Source of the DNA: Pseudorhodobacter turbinis
Lineage (GTDB): Bacteria > Pseudomonadota > Alphaproteobacteria > Rhodobacterales > Rhodobacteraceae
Length of the DNA stretch: 64,000 nucleotides
NCBI RefSeq assembly: GCF_005234135.1
Contig: NZ_CP039965.1
Span: forward strand, 1,054,001-1,118,000
Direction: 5' to 3'
Shown: one piece after another, positions 1 to 8,965 of the stretch
How the letters are laid out: each line of letters begins with the position of its first letter
Position numbering within the stretch: the stretch's first letter is position 1
Made by a program: the position numbers and the translations under genes
The notes under the pieces: model-generated
Told to the model about the DNA's origin: nothing
The model's database searches: none
Seen by the model: only the letters and a program-made list of their open reading frames with translations

Positions 1-1652
1 CCGAGACTGCGATTTGACGCCGCTTTATAGCCGTCACGCCCCGCAAAACGAGAACCCTCGATCAATGCATCCGCATCCGACAGCAAACGTTCCGACAGGC
101 CCGCCGAAATCGTCCGGTCCCGAAATCGCGTCAGCAGGGAGTCGCGCTCGGCGCTGGCCAAGGCGATCAGCCCAAGCGTGATGCGGTCGCGGTCGAGGAT
201 CTCGGTCTTGTCATCCGCGGATTTTACGGCCAACTCCAAACGCTCGCCGAATTTCTTGGCCTCGGCGCGCACGGTTTCCTTGGTCAGGTCATAGTTTTCG
301 GTCACCTTCGCCAGATCTTCACGCACAGTTTGCAACGCAACAGCGATCACCTGATTATAAAGCGCGTTATCCAGCGGTGACAGCTTGTCCAGCCCCAGCC
401 AGCCGATCACCAAGCGCAGGGTCGTCCCCTGCACCAGCAATGTGAACAGGGTAAATCCCGTGGCCAGAACCGCGACCTGACGTTTAATCTCGGGCGGGAT
501 GGTAAGGCTTTCGGTCACAGCCAGCGCCAGCGAAAGCGTAACCGCCCCACGCAACCCCCCCCACATGATGGCCACGCGGTAAGGCCGCTCCACCTTCGGC
601 GAAAGGCCGAGCCGCGTCAGCAGCGGCAGCAACCCGTACAGAATAATCGCGCGGGCAAAAATTGCAGCCCCCACAACGACAATGATCAGCCCCAGATCCG
701 ACCATTGCACCGTTTCCAACATGCGCGGAATCAGCAAAGCCGCCAGAATAAAGATCAGCGCGCCGGCCCAATGTGCCAAAAGCCCCCAAACATCACGCAG
801 GTTTTGCCATGTACCGGGCGGCAGGCGCCCCGGGCCGGTCAGTTGCAGGGTCATCGCGGCCACAACCACGGCAATCACACCCGACGCGCCAACGCTTTGC
901 TCGGCGATGATATAGGACAGATACGGCAAGGTAATAGAAACCGAGATCACCGCCAGCTCATACCGGCTGAAAAGCGCCATGATCCAGATCGTAATCCGCG
1001 CGGCTATCCAGCCAACAACAGCCCCGCCCACAAGCAAAACCGGAAACTGCGCAAGCGCGCTTTGCACCGATGGGTCGGGTGAATTGGTCCGGACATACTG
1101 CATAAACACCGCTGCAAGCGCGATGGCCGCAGCATCATTCAAAAGGCTTTCACCTTCAATAATCCGCGCCAACCGTCGCGGCGCCGAGATGGACCGGAAG
1201 ATGCTGACCACCGCCGATGGATCTGTGGTGGAGACAATCGCACCAACCAGCAATGCCGCCGCCAGGCTGAGCGAGCTGACATAGGCCAGCGAATAGCCAA
1301 CGACAAAGGTCGCCACAAAGACCGCAACCACGGCCAGCACCAAGATCGGCACCCAGTCATCCGCCATCCGCCGCAGGTTCAGCCCCAGCGTCACCTGAAA
1401 CACCAAGGTTGGCAGAAACACGTACAAAAACACATTGGACCGTATCGGCAGCGCCAGAATAGCCACCGCAATCGGATTCAGCGCATCCGTCAAATCCGTG
1501 CGCAAAAAGAACGTCGCCGCCGCCGCAACCATAATGCCAAGCAAAGCGATAATCACCGCATAGGGCAGCCGCAAGTGCTTTGCCAACGGCTCTGCCGCGC
1601 CAATCAACAAGAAAAGCGAGGCAATGATGGTGGTGATCACGATTATGTCCAT
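1..1652 (-). CDS. CPA1-family cation:proton antiporter (partial, 3' end off the window)
   Basis: The minus-strand frame from ATG at 1652 stays open to the left edge, giving about 550 residues without a stop. It begins with hydrophobic helices and carries motifs of Na+/H+ (CPA1, NhaP-like) exchangers: STTDPSAV at residues 141-148 with the ion-binding Asp-Pro, GESLLNDA at 167-174, and a late W-G-G-L-R-G-A-V motif. After the roughly 12-helix membrane domain comes a charged cytoplasmic tail, as in NhaP proteins with regulatory C-termini. The protein should export Na+ or K+ in exchange for H+ at the inner membrane. Ion specificity cannot be read from sequence. The next gene on the same strand, upstream, encodes a universal stress protein, which would fit stress-related ion and pH balance, but an 84-bp gap separates them. 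Confidence 0.85.
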   Translation of the reverse strand, partial: MDIIVITTIIASLFLLIGAAEPLAKHLRLPYAVIIALLGIMVAAAATFFLRTDLTDALNPIAVAILALPIRSNVFLYVFLPTLVFQVTLGLNLRRMADDWVPILVLAVVAVFVATFVVGYSLAYVSSLSLAAALLVGAIVSTTDPSAVVSIFRSISAPRRLARIIEGESLLNDAAAIALAAVFMQYVRTNSPDPSVQSALAQFPVLLVGGAVVGWIAARITIWIMALFSRYELAVISVSITLPYLSYIIAEQSVGASGVIAVVVAAMTLQLTGPGRLPPGTWQNLRDVWGLLAHWAGALIFILAALLIPRMLETVQWSDLGLIIVVVGAAIFARAIILYGLLPLLTRLGLSPKVERPYRVAIMWGGLRGAVTLSLALAVTESLTIPPEIKRQVAVLATGFTLFTLLVQGTTLRLVIGWLGLDKLSPLDNALYNQVIAVALQTVREDLAKVTENYDLTKETVRAEAKKFGERLELAVKSADDKTEILDRDRITLGLIALASAERDSLLTRFRDRTISAGLSERLLSDADALIEGSRFAGRDGYKAASNRSL

Positions 1653-1736
1653 AAGACCCAAATATATTAGAAAGGCATCGGGGAATATCAAACGCCGCAA
1701 GGCTGTGGGTTTGACTATGAGTTAGGCGCGGGTTGG

Positions 1737-2603
1737 TCAGTCCTTTTTTGCAGGTGGAATTATCAGCACATCACGATCGGCGCGGCGCAGAATTTCCTCA
1801 GCCACGCTGCCCAAAAGCGTTTTCTTAAGATCATTACGCCCCTGACTGACAGCCACGATCAAATCTGCCGCCTGTTCACGAGCCACCTCCAGAATAGAGG
1901 CAGATACGTTGGTCTCATAGGGGCTGGTCATCATCTTGAAGCCCGTTGGCGATAAAGTTGCAAGGAAGGCTGCAAGCGCACGGTCTGCCTCTTGCTTCAA
2001 CTCATCTTGATGCCGCTCCATCTGCTGCTTGGTCAGCGCGCTGCGAAACATCATCTGTTCGGCCAGCGTTTCATAGACATGGAGCAAGGTCACATTCTGC
2101 GGTTCGGTCAGGTCCAGCTTGGCAAGCGTCCGGGCCGCAGCCCGCGAGGCGTCCGAGAAATCAGTGCTGAGCAGCACATTACCATAGCTACGTGTCGGCG
2201 GCACATTGACCATCAACACCGGCCTGCGCGTGCGGCGGATCGTGCGCTGCGCCGTGGTGCCGACAAAGACATCACGCAGCAGGTGGCGACGGTGCGCGCC
2301 CAGAACCACAAGCGAGGGCGTGACACTATCCGCAGCTTTGCCGATACCCTCAAACGGGTCGCCCATCACCACATCCGTGGTGCAGGTCAGGTTGCTATGG
2401 GTCGTGCGCAATCTTTGGGCATCCTCTTGCAGCAATTCCTGCGAGGCGGCGACTTCACTATCAATAAGGCGCTGTTTCTGGTCATCATCCACGACATGCA
2501 CAACATGCAGACGCGCCCCCTTACGGGCGGCGATCAGGGCGGCACGTTCCATGGCCTGATCCGACCGTTCCGAAAAATCGGTGGCAACCAGAATTGTCCC
2601 CAT
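1737..2603 (-). CDS. Tandem-domain universal stress protein (UspA family)
   Basis: This 288-residue protein is built of two UspA folds. The first half opens with MGTILVATDFSERSDQAMERA, the typical beta strand followed by D-F-S; the second repeats the pattern with NVLLSTDFSDASRAAART near residue 142. Each half ends in a glycine-rich stretch (VVLGAHRRHLLRDVFVGTTA and LIVAVSQGRNDLKKTLLGSVAEEI), matching the Usp nucleotide-binding loop G-x2-G-x9-G-(S/T) approximately. It is a cytosolic stress protein. Fused pairs of this length are a normal Usp class. The partner or trigger is unknown. Confidence 0.85.
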   Translation of the reverse strand: MGTILVATDFSERSDQAMERAALIAARKGARLHVVHVVDDDQKQRLIDSEVAASQELLQEDAQRLRTTHSNLTCTTDVVMGDPFEGIGKAADSVTPSLVVLGAHRRHLLRDVFVGTTAQRTIRRTRRPVLMVNVPPTRSYGNVLLSTDFSDASRAAARTLAKLDLTEPQNVTLLHVYETLAEQMMFRSALTKQQMERHQDELKQEADRALAAFLATLSPTGFKMMTSPYETNVSASILEVAREQAADLIVAVSQGRNDLKKTLLGSVAEEILRRADRDVLIIPPAKKD

Positions 2604-2694
2604 GTCCGCCCCCTCTTGGTTAATTTGATAACTTTACAGCATATTACTTAAAGCGCACCTAATTTGACAGAGGTTTCACCACCCTGAAAATGGG

Positions 2695-3756
2695 TTAATA
2701 AAGCGAATTCGAACAGCCCAGCCGGACCATCAACCGATCGGCCAATCGCTCCAGCGCCTCATCGTCCAGGCTGTCGGTCTCAAACTCCTCCACCCCTTGA
2801 TCCAGTCTTACGCGGTGCTTGGCGTATCGCGGATCATAATGCTGGGTCATAAGCCCCGCTGCGAGGTCCTCAAATGCGCCGGCCGATGCCATCTCCAGCC
2901 AATCCGTGACCTGCTCTTCTGATTGCGCGCGGCGCAGGCTGGCAATCACAGAGGCAAGCCGCGCCGGATCTTGCACCATGTCGCCATAAGCGGAAACGAG
3001 GTAGCGTGCCCGTGCCGAAACGGGGGCGACCACCTCCAATCGCGGCGCGGCGGTCATGGCCTTCCACAGCCCCGGCGGCAAACGACAGTCCCCCACCTTG
3101 GAGCTTTCAGCCTCCACCACCACAACGCGGGCGGGATCGAGCTTGGCCATTGCGGCGGCAAGACGCGATTCAAAGCCTTTCTGGCTTGGCTGCCCCCCCG
3201 CCATCGCGCCGAAAAGCGAGCCGCGATGATTGGCCAGGCCTTCAAGGTCCAGCATCTGCGCCCCTCGGGCGGCCAGCCTGTGCAACTGCGCGGTCTTGGC
3301 CGTTCCGGTATTCCCGCCAAGCAAGACAACGGGGCTGGGGAAAGCCGTATCATAAAGCGCGTCGACAACCAGATGCCTGTAGGCCTTGTAGCCCCCCGAC
3401 ACCAATTCCACCCGCCAGCCGATCTGCGACAGGATCGAGGCGAAAGACCCCGAGCGTTGCCCGCCCCGCCAGCAGTAAACCAAAGGACGCCAGCCGCCGG
3501 GCTTATCCGCCAACGCGCCTTGCAAATGCCGCGCCGCATTGGCCGCAACCAAGGCCGCCCCCACTTTGCGCGCCCGAAACGGGCTGTCTTGCTTGTAGAT
3601 CGTGCCAACCTCAGCCCGCTCCGCATCATCCAGAACCGGAAGGTTTATCGCGCCGGGAATGTGATCTTCGGCATATTCGGACGGGCTGCGCACATCGATG
3701 ATGTCATCAAACGCAAGCTCTGCGATCTGTGGCAGCGCGGTAAGGGTCAATGCCAT
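2695..3756 (-). CDS. mnmH: tRNA 2-selenouridine synthase (SelU/MnmH)
   Basis: The 353-residue protein has the two-part MnmH build. An N-terminal rhodanese domain (from about residue 16, DDIIDVRSPSEY) holds the catalytic cysteine C95 in YCWRGGQRSG. It is followed by a P-loop domain, GGNTGTAKT, at 147-155. The enzyme replaces sulfur by selenium in the wobble 2-thiouridine of tRNA (Lys, Glu, Gln), using selenophosphate, through a geranylated intermediate. Length is close to the roughly 360 residues of the E. coli enzyme. No selenophosphate synthetase (selD) lies in the window. It sits 31 bp downstream of the M20 peptidase gene on the same strand, so the two may be cotranscribed. Confidence 0.93.
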   Translation of the reverse strand: MALTLTALPQIAELAFDDIIDVRSPSEYAEDHIPGAINLPVLDDAERAEVGTIYKQDSPFRARKVGAALVAANAARHLQGALADKPGGWRPLVYCWRGGQRSGSFASILSQIGWRVELVSGGYKAYRHLVVDALYDTAFPSPVVLLGGNTGTAKTAQLHRLAARGAQMLDLEGLANHRGSLFGAMAGGQPSQKGFESRLAAAMAKLDPARVVVVEAESSKVGDCRLPPGLWKAMTAAPRLEVVAPVSARARYLVSAYGDMVQDPARLASVIASLRRAQSEEQVTDWLEMASAGAFEDLAAGLMTQHYDPRYAKHRVRLDQGVEEFETDSLDDEALERLADRLMVRLGCSNSLY

Positions 3757-3787
3757 AGGGGTTCACCAGATCTGCAAATGCCCGCCA

Positions 3788-4942
3788 TCAAAATCCGGCC
3801 TCACAGCGTGCCAGCAAAGCGTCCAGCATCGCCTCACAACGTTCCAACTGGGCGATCTCGACATATTCATCCGGCATATGCCCTTGGGTCATGGCACCCG
3901 GCCCGCAAACCACGGTCGGCAGGCCAAGCCGTTGGGCAAACATGCCGCCCTCGGTGCCAAAGGCGACTTTGACGTGGGTATTGCCGCCGGTCAGCCCTTT
4001 GACAAAGCTGACAACATCGGCATCAGGGGCAGTGCCAAGGCCGGGGTAATCCCACAGGCGTTCCACCTCGATCGCGGCCTCGGGGAAATCGGCACGCAGG
4101 GGGACGACAATCGCCTCGGCCTCGGCCTTGAGCCGTTCGATCAGCCGCGCCGGATCGTCCTGCGCAAGCGAGCGTATCTCCATATCGATCACGCAGGCGT
4201 TGGCCACGACATTCACCTGCACCCCGCCGTTGATCTTGCCGACATGCAAGGTGGTGTAGGGCACACCGTAATCGCTATCAAACGGACCGGATGTGGCGAC
4301 CTCTGCCTGCAGCTCCCGCACGGCGCCGATAAAATCCGTCGCCAGATGGATCGCATTCAAGGCATTGGGCGCGGCCGAGCTATGCCCGCCACGCCCCGTA
4401 CAGCTTAGCCGAAGCGCGATCTTGCCCTTATGGCCAATCGCCGCCTCCATGCTGGTGGGTTCACCGATGATGCAAAGACGCGGCTGCACCGGCCATTCGG
4501 CCATCGCATCAATCATGGAACCGACACCACGACAGCCGATCTCTTCATCATGCGACAGGGCAAGGATCAGTGGCACCTTCAAATCCCGCTTGGCAGCATT
4601 CAACATGCAGACAATCGCACAGGCATCGAAACCCTTCATGTCGGTGGTGCCGCGCCCGTAAAGCCGGTCGCCCTCTTGCGTCAGCGCGAAAGGCGGGCGG
4701 GTCCAAGCCTGCCCCTCAACCGGAACCACATCGACATGGCCCGACAAAACCACCCCCGGCACATCCTCTGGCCCGACCCGCGCATAAAGGTTCGCCTTCT
4801 CGCCGGTCTCGTCAAAGATCAGCGTCGAGGCAATCCCCGCCTCGGCCAAGAGCCCTTCGACATAGCGCATCAAAGGTACGTTGGTCATATGGCTAACGGT
4901 TTCAAAGCCGATCAGGCGGTCAAGGATGGCGCGCATATCCAT
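3788..4942 (-). CDS. argE: Acetylornithine deacetylase (M20 metallopeptidase family)
   Basis: 384 residues with the dinuclear-zinc M20 pattern: H69 in LSGHVDVVPVEG, the bridging D101 in RGTTDMKGF, the catalytic pair E133-E134 in SHDEEIG, IIGEPTS further on, and a C-terminal metal ligand His in TQGHMPDEY. The lid domain lies between. It matches the ArgE subgroup that hydrolyses N-acetylornithine to ornithine in arginine synthesis; other M20 amidases (for example succinyl-diaminopimelate desuccinylase) are close relatives, so substrate is inferred. ATG at 4942 has GGAGA about 6 nt upstream; a second in-frame ATG lies two codons later. Confidence 0.85.
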   Translation of the reverse strand: MDMRAILDRLIGFETVSHMTNVPLMRYVEGLLAEAGIASTLIFDETGEKANLYARVGPEDVPGVVLSGHVDVVPVEGQAWTRPPFALTQEGDRLYGRGTTDMKGFDACAIVCMLNAAKRDLKVPLILALSHDEEIGCRGVGSMIDAMAEWPVQPRLCIIGEPTSMEAAIGHKGKIALRLSCTGRGGHSSAAPNALNAIHLATDFIGAVRELQAEVATSGPFDSDYGVPYTTLHVGKINGGVQVNVVANACVIDMEIRSLAQDDPARLIERLKAEAEAIVVPLRADFPEAAIEVERLWDYPGLGTAPDADVVSFVKGLTGGNTHVKVAFGTEGGMFAQRLGLPTVVCGPGAMTQGHMPDEYVEIAQLERCEAMLDALLARCEAGF

Positions 4943-5008
4943 AGCAGTCTCCGGTTGAGTGTTGGGATCAACCTAGCGCAAGCCGCATCCCTTGGCACCC
5001 CCAAAGCA

Positions 5009-7522
5009 TCACTCCTGCGCGCGCAAAACCTGTGCCGGGCGCGCCTTGAGCGGCCGCCAGACAAAGGCCAGACCCGCCAGCAATGTCGCCAGCACACCGC
5101 CGCCAACAATGGCCAGCGCCGAGACAGGCTCAAACACGAAATCCACCTCCATTACAAAGTGCATCACGGCCCATGCCGCCGCCCCGCCCGCAGCAATCGC
5201 CACGATGCCCGCCGCCGCCCCCGTCAAGCCCGATCGCAGCGCGAAACTGCCCATGATCTGCGCCCGACTTGCGCCGAGGGTTTTCAGGATCGCGGCCTCA
5301 TAAACGCGGCTACGCTCACCCGCCGCTGCCGCCCCGATCAAGACGACAAAGCCGGTCAACAAAGTCGCCCCCGCCGCCCAGGCCGTCGCCGTGGCAATCG
5401 CCGAAAGCGCATCCGCCACACGGTTGATCGCATCACGCACGCGCACCGCCGTGATATTGGGGTAAGCCCCCGCCACATCGCGCAGCAAAGCAGCCTCTGT
5501 CTCAGGCGTGGAATAGACCGTGGCGATATGGGTGTGGGGTGCGCCCGCAAGCGCCGAAGGGTTCAGCATCATCACAAAGCCCATACCGCCGGTCGAAAAA
5601 TCCACATCGCGAAAGCTGGTGATCTCGGCCTCGATATCGCGCCCGAGGATATTGACGGTGACGGTATCGCCAAGGGTCAGGCCAATCTCATCCGCCTCCT
5701 CTTGGGCAAAGGAAAGCTGTGGCGGACCTTGATAATCCTCGGGCCAGAATTCACCGCCGGTCACGACCGTCCCTTCGGGCAGGGTGGCGGCATAGGTCAC
5801 GCCGCGATCGCCGCGTACAACCCAATGTTCGCCCGCAACTTGGCGCGCATCGACCCCGTTGATCTGCGTCACAACCCCCCGCAACATCGGAGAGCTTTCG
5901 ACTTTGCTAACCTCGGGGTCATTCTGTGTGCGGTCCAAAAAGCCGTCGATCTGGTCATTCTGAATATCAACAAAGAAATAGGACGGCGCGATGGCAGGCA
6001 AATCACGGTCAATCGCGGCGCGCAGATTGGCATCAATTTGACCGACTGCGGCCAGCACTGTCAGCCCCAGCCCCAGCGACAAGATCACCGAGGCCGCCTC
6101 ATCCCGCGGCCCGCCGATGGAGGCCAAAGCGGCCCGAAGTCCGACATGCCCGCGCACCATCCGCGAACGGGCAAGCGCGCGCGCCACAAAGCGCAAGGCA
6201 AAAGCCGCCAGCCACAAAATTCCAAGCGCCGCAACAACACCCGACGCCGACCACAGCGCCAAAAGCGCCAGCCCCGAAAGCCATGCCGCCCCGCCAACCA
6301 GCAGCGCCACAAGTGCGCCCATCGCCAGCCACAACGGCCAGCTTGGCCAAGCAACCTTGCCCTCACCGCCACGGTACAGCACCGCCACCCGCACATTCTG
6401 CACCCGCGCCAGCGGCCAAAGCGTGAACAAAAGTGCCGTCACGATCCCGTAAAATGCAGCCTGCGCCAAGGGTGCCGGATAAAGCCCAAAGGCCACCGGA
6501 AACGGCAGCGATGCCGCAATCACGGGCGACAGCGCCAATGGCACCCCCGCGCCCAAGATCAGCCCCATCGTCACGCCCAAAACCGTCAGCACACCGATTT
6601 GCATCAGATACGTCTGAAAAATCATCGCCCCCGAGGCACCAAGCGTTTTCAGCGTGGCAATCGTTGTCACCTTACCTTCCAGATAGGCGCGCACAGCGGC
6701 CGAAACCCCAACCCCGCCCACAGCCAGTCCCGCCAGCCCGACAAGCACCAGAAACGATCCGATCCGGTCCACAAAACGCGCCACCCCCGGCGTTGCGCGA
6801 CGGCTATCAGACCAGCGCATGCCCTTGTTACGAAATGCATCCTCGGCTTGGGCCTTGGCGACTTCCAGATCGGTATCGGGTGGCAACATCAAACGGTATT
6901 GCGATTCAAACAGGCTGCCGGCACCAATAAGGCCAGACCCCTCAAGGCTATCTGTCAGCACCATCGATCGTGGCCCAAGGCCAAAGCCGCCCGTAGCACT
7001 ATCAGGTTCGGTCACCAGAACGGCCGAGAGGTGAAAGCTTTGGCTGCCCATCATAAAGCTGTCGCCAACGGCAAGGCCAAGCCGGTCCACAAGCACCCTG
7101 TCCAGCACCGCGCCGGGCAGGCCATTCGCACCCACAAGGGCCACCTCCAGCGGCATCACCGGATCAAGCACCACCTCGCCAATCAAGGGATAGGCCGCAT
7201 CCACCGCTTTGACCTGCGTCAGCGCGCGATCATCGCCCACCACCGCCATAGAACGGAAATCGATCACCTCGGATGTGGCGGCGGCCATATCCTCCATAAA
7301 GGCCAGCTCTTCGGGATTGGCACGGCGATAGGTAAATTCCATCTGCGCATCACCGCCCAACAGTGCCGCGCCCTGTTCGGCCAGCCCTCCTTCAATCGCG
7401 GCGCGGACCATGCCCACGGCGGCAATCGCGGCAACGCCCAGCGTCAAACAGGCCAAAAACACCCGAAAGCCACGCAAACCACCGCGCAATTCACGCCGCG
7501 CAAGACGAAAGGCCAACTTCAT
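5009..7522 (-). CDS. ABC transporter permease, FtsX/YbbP family
   Basis: This 837-residue membrane protein has an N-terminal anchor helix, a large periplasmic domain, a first cluster of hydrophobic segments near residues 260-350, a central cluster near 385-450, a second periplasmic domain, and a last FtsX-type block of three helices (about 700-830) containing YEAAILKTLGASRAQIMGSF. Duplicated FtsX domains are the hallmark of YbbP-like permeases. The ATG overlaps the stop of the upstream ATPase gene as ATGA, so the two subunits are translationally coupled. In related pairs the permease is paired with a YbbA ATPase and neighbours a TesA-like esterase, exactly as here. The substrate is not known; lipoprotein or peptide-related export is possible. 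Confidence 0.88.
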   Translation of the reverse strand: MKLAFRLARRELRGGLRGFRVFLACLTLGVAAIAAVGMVRAAIEGGLAEQGAALLGGDAQMEFTYRRANPEELAFMEDMAAATSEVIDFRSMAVVGDDRALTQVKAVDAAYPLIGEVVLDPVMPLEVALVGANGLPGAVLDRVLVDRLGLAVGDSFMMGSQSFHLSAVLVTEPDSATGGFGLGPRSMVLTDSLEGSGLIGAGSLFESQYRLMLPPDTDLEVAKAQAEDAFRNKGMRWSDSRRATPGVARFVDRIGSFLVLVGLAGLAVGGVGVSAAVRAYLEGKVTTIATLKTLGASGAMIFQTYLMQIGVLTVLGVTMGLILGAGVPLALSPVIAASLPFPVAFGLYPAPLAQAAFYGIVTALLFTLWPLARVQNVRVAVLYRGGEGKVAWPSWPLWLAMGALVALLVGGAAWLSGLALLALWSASGVVAALGILWLAAFALRFVARALARSRMVRGHVGLRAALASIGGPRDEAASVILSLGLGLTVLAAVGQIDANLRAAIDRDLPAIAPSYFFVDIQNDQIDGFLDRTQNDPEVSKVESSPMLRGVVTQINGVDARQVAGEHWVVRGDRGVTYAATLPEGTVVTGGEFWPEDYQGPPQLSFAQEEADEIGLTLGDTVTVNILGRDIEAEITSFRDVDFSTGGMGFVMMLNPSALAGAPHTHIATVYSTPETEAALLRDVAGAYPNITAVRVRDAINRVADALSAIATATAWAAGATLLTGFVVLIGAAAAGERSRVYEAAILKTLGASRAQIMGSFALRSGLTGAAAGIVAIAAGGAAAWAVMHFVMEVDFVFEPVSALAIVGGGVLATLLAGLAFVWRPLKARPAQVLRAQE

Positions 7523-8211
7523 GCTGCGGCCTCTAGGCCTTCGCCGTCGATCCGGCCATCTTTCAGGCGGATGACACGTGAACAGCGCGCAGCCAGTTCC
7601 GGCGCATGGGTGACCATGATCAAGGTCGCCTCATGCCGGTCGCGCAGGCCGAACAGCAAATCCATGATTGCCGCGCCGTTTTTGCCATCCAGATTGCCGG
7701 TGGGTTCATCCGCAAGCAAGATCGCGGGGCGCGGTGCGGCGGCACGGGCAAGGGCCACACGTTGCTGTTCCCCGCCCGACATCTGGCTGGGGTAATGATC
7801 CATGCGCGCCCCCAACCCCACGGCGACCAATTCCTCGACCGCGCGGCCAAAGGCATCCTGCACCCCGCCCAGTTCCAAGGGCAGCGCCACATTTTCCAGC
7901 GCGGTCATTGTCGGGATAAGGTGGAAAGATTGGAACACCACCCCCATATTATCCCTGCGGAAGCGTGCAAGCGCGTCTTCGTCCATCGCGGTCAGGTCAT
8001 GCCCCAGCGCAAGCACCCGCCCCGAGGTGGCCTGTTCCAGCCCGCCCATCACCATAAGGAGAGACGATTTGCCAGACCCAGACGGCCCGATCAACCCGAC
8101 GCTTTCCCCCGGCGCGACCTCAAGCGTGATGTCACGTAATATATTTACCGGACCTGCATTGCCTGCCAGTGTCAGGCTTGCGTCTTGCAGCCCCAGAATA
8201 GGTGTCGTCAT
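7519..8211 (-). CDS. ABC transporter ATP-binding protein (YbbA/LolD type)
   Basis: 230 residues from ATG at 8211. It contains Walker A (GPSGSGKSS), the Q-loop region VVFQSFHLIPTMTALEN, the signature MSGGEQQRVALARA, Walker B (ILLADEPTGNLD) and a switch histidine in VTHAPELA. It is the cytoplasmic motor for the FtsX-type permease whose ATG overlaps its stop. The open frame extends further upstream to 8340 but the extra residues run into the divergent esterase gene and look like noise; the conserved start of the fold (MTTPILGLQDASLTL) fixes the start at 8211. Confidence 0.93.
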   Translation of the reverse strand: MTTPILGLQDASLTLAGNAGPVNILRDITLEVAPGESVGLIGPSGSGKSSLLMVMGGLEQATSGRVLALGHDLTAMDEDALARFRRDNMGVVFQSFHLIPTMTALENVALPLELGGVQDAFGRAVEELVAVGLGARMDHYPSQMSGGEQQRVALARAAAPRPAILLADEPTGNLDGKNGAAIMDLLFGLRDRHEATLIMVTHAPELAARCSRVIRLKDGRIDGEGLEAAA

Positions 8212-8254
8212 GAAATCAGCCCTTCGGTCTTGCCCTGCCCTTGGATATGGGGCC

Positions 8255-8902
8255 GTGCGCGTAATACGCAACATTGTTTTTACGTCAATCCTCGGGCTTT
8301 CCGTCGCAGCAGGGGCGGTTTTTGCCGAAACGCCGCGCATTTTGGCGCTGGGTGACAGTTTGACGGCAGGCTACGGATTGCCGCAGGATGAGGGTTTCGT
8401 GCCGCAATTACAGGCTTGGCTGGATAAAAACGGCGCAAAAGCGCAGGTCCTGAATGCCGGCGTTTCGGGCGATACCACGGCAGGTGGGGCGGCACGGCTT
8501 GAATGGGCGCTGGCCTCAGGTGCCGAAGGTTTGATCGTAAATCTGGGCGGCAATGACATGCTGCGCGGGCTGGACCCATCGGTCGCACGCGCCAACCTCA
8601 CGCAGATTTTACAAGCCGCACAAGACAAGGGCCTGCCAGTCTTGCTGGTCGGCATGATCGCACCCAGCAATTACGGTGCCGATTATAAAACCGAGTTCGA
8701 GGCAATCTTTCCCGAGCTGAGCGCCCAGTTCAACACCTTGCTGCTGCCGGTCTATTTCGCGCCCATCGCGGCACAAGATGGCGGGATTGATCCGACCTTT
8801 ATGCAAGACGACGGTATCCACCCCAATGCCGAAGGCGTGCTGCGCGTCGTCGCGGCTATGGGCCCGAAAGTATTGGAGCTATTGGCGCAGACGGGCGGCT
8901 GA
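8255..8902 (+). CDS. tesA: GDSL-type arylesterase / TesA-like lysophospholipase
   Basis: An SGNH hydrolase: block I LALGDSLTAGYGL with the nucleophilic Ser, block III GGNDMLRG, and block V DGIHPNAEG with the catalytic Asp and His. The chosen GTG start at 8255 gives a compact signal peptide (VRVIRNIVFTSILGLSVAAG, then cleavage after AVFA), so the enzyme is periplasmic and about 190 residues when mature. An alternative ATG at 8210 would add 15 residues and share the CATG with the divergent ATPase gene. TesA-like esterases next to YbbA/YbbP transporters are a widespread arrangement, suggesting a link to lipid or ester processing in the envelope. Confidence 0.88.
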   Translation: MRVIRNIVFTSILGLSVAAGAVFAETPRILALGDSLTAGYGLPQDEGFVPQLQAWLDKNGAKAQVLNAGVSGDTTAGGAARLEWALASGAEGLIVNLGGNDMLRGLDPSVARANLTQILQAAQDKGLPVLLVGMIAPSNYGADYKTEFEAIFPELSAQFNTLLLPVYFAPIAAQDGGIDPTFMQDDGIHPNAEGVLRVVAAMGPKVLELLAQTGG

Positions 8903-8965
8903 CATGCCCTTGCACCCCCCACCGATTTGCGCAACAAACCTTGTGAAACACAAAGGGGCCTGAAC

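Noticed and set aside
4430..7795. A 1121-codon plus-strand open frame opposite argE and the ABC permease
   Set aside because: It is antisense to two clearly recognisable genes, rich in Arg/His/Pro/Gln without any domain, and results from low stop frequency in GC-rich DNA.
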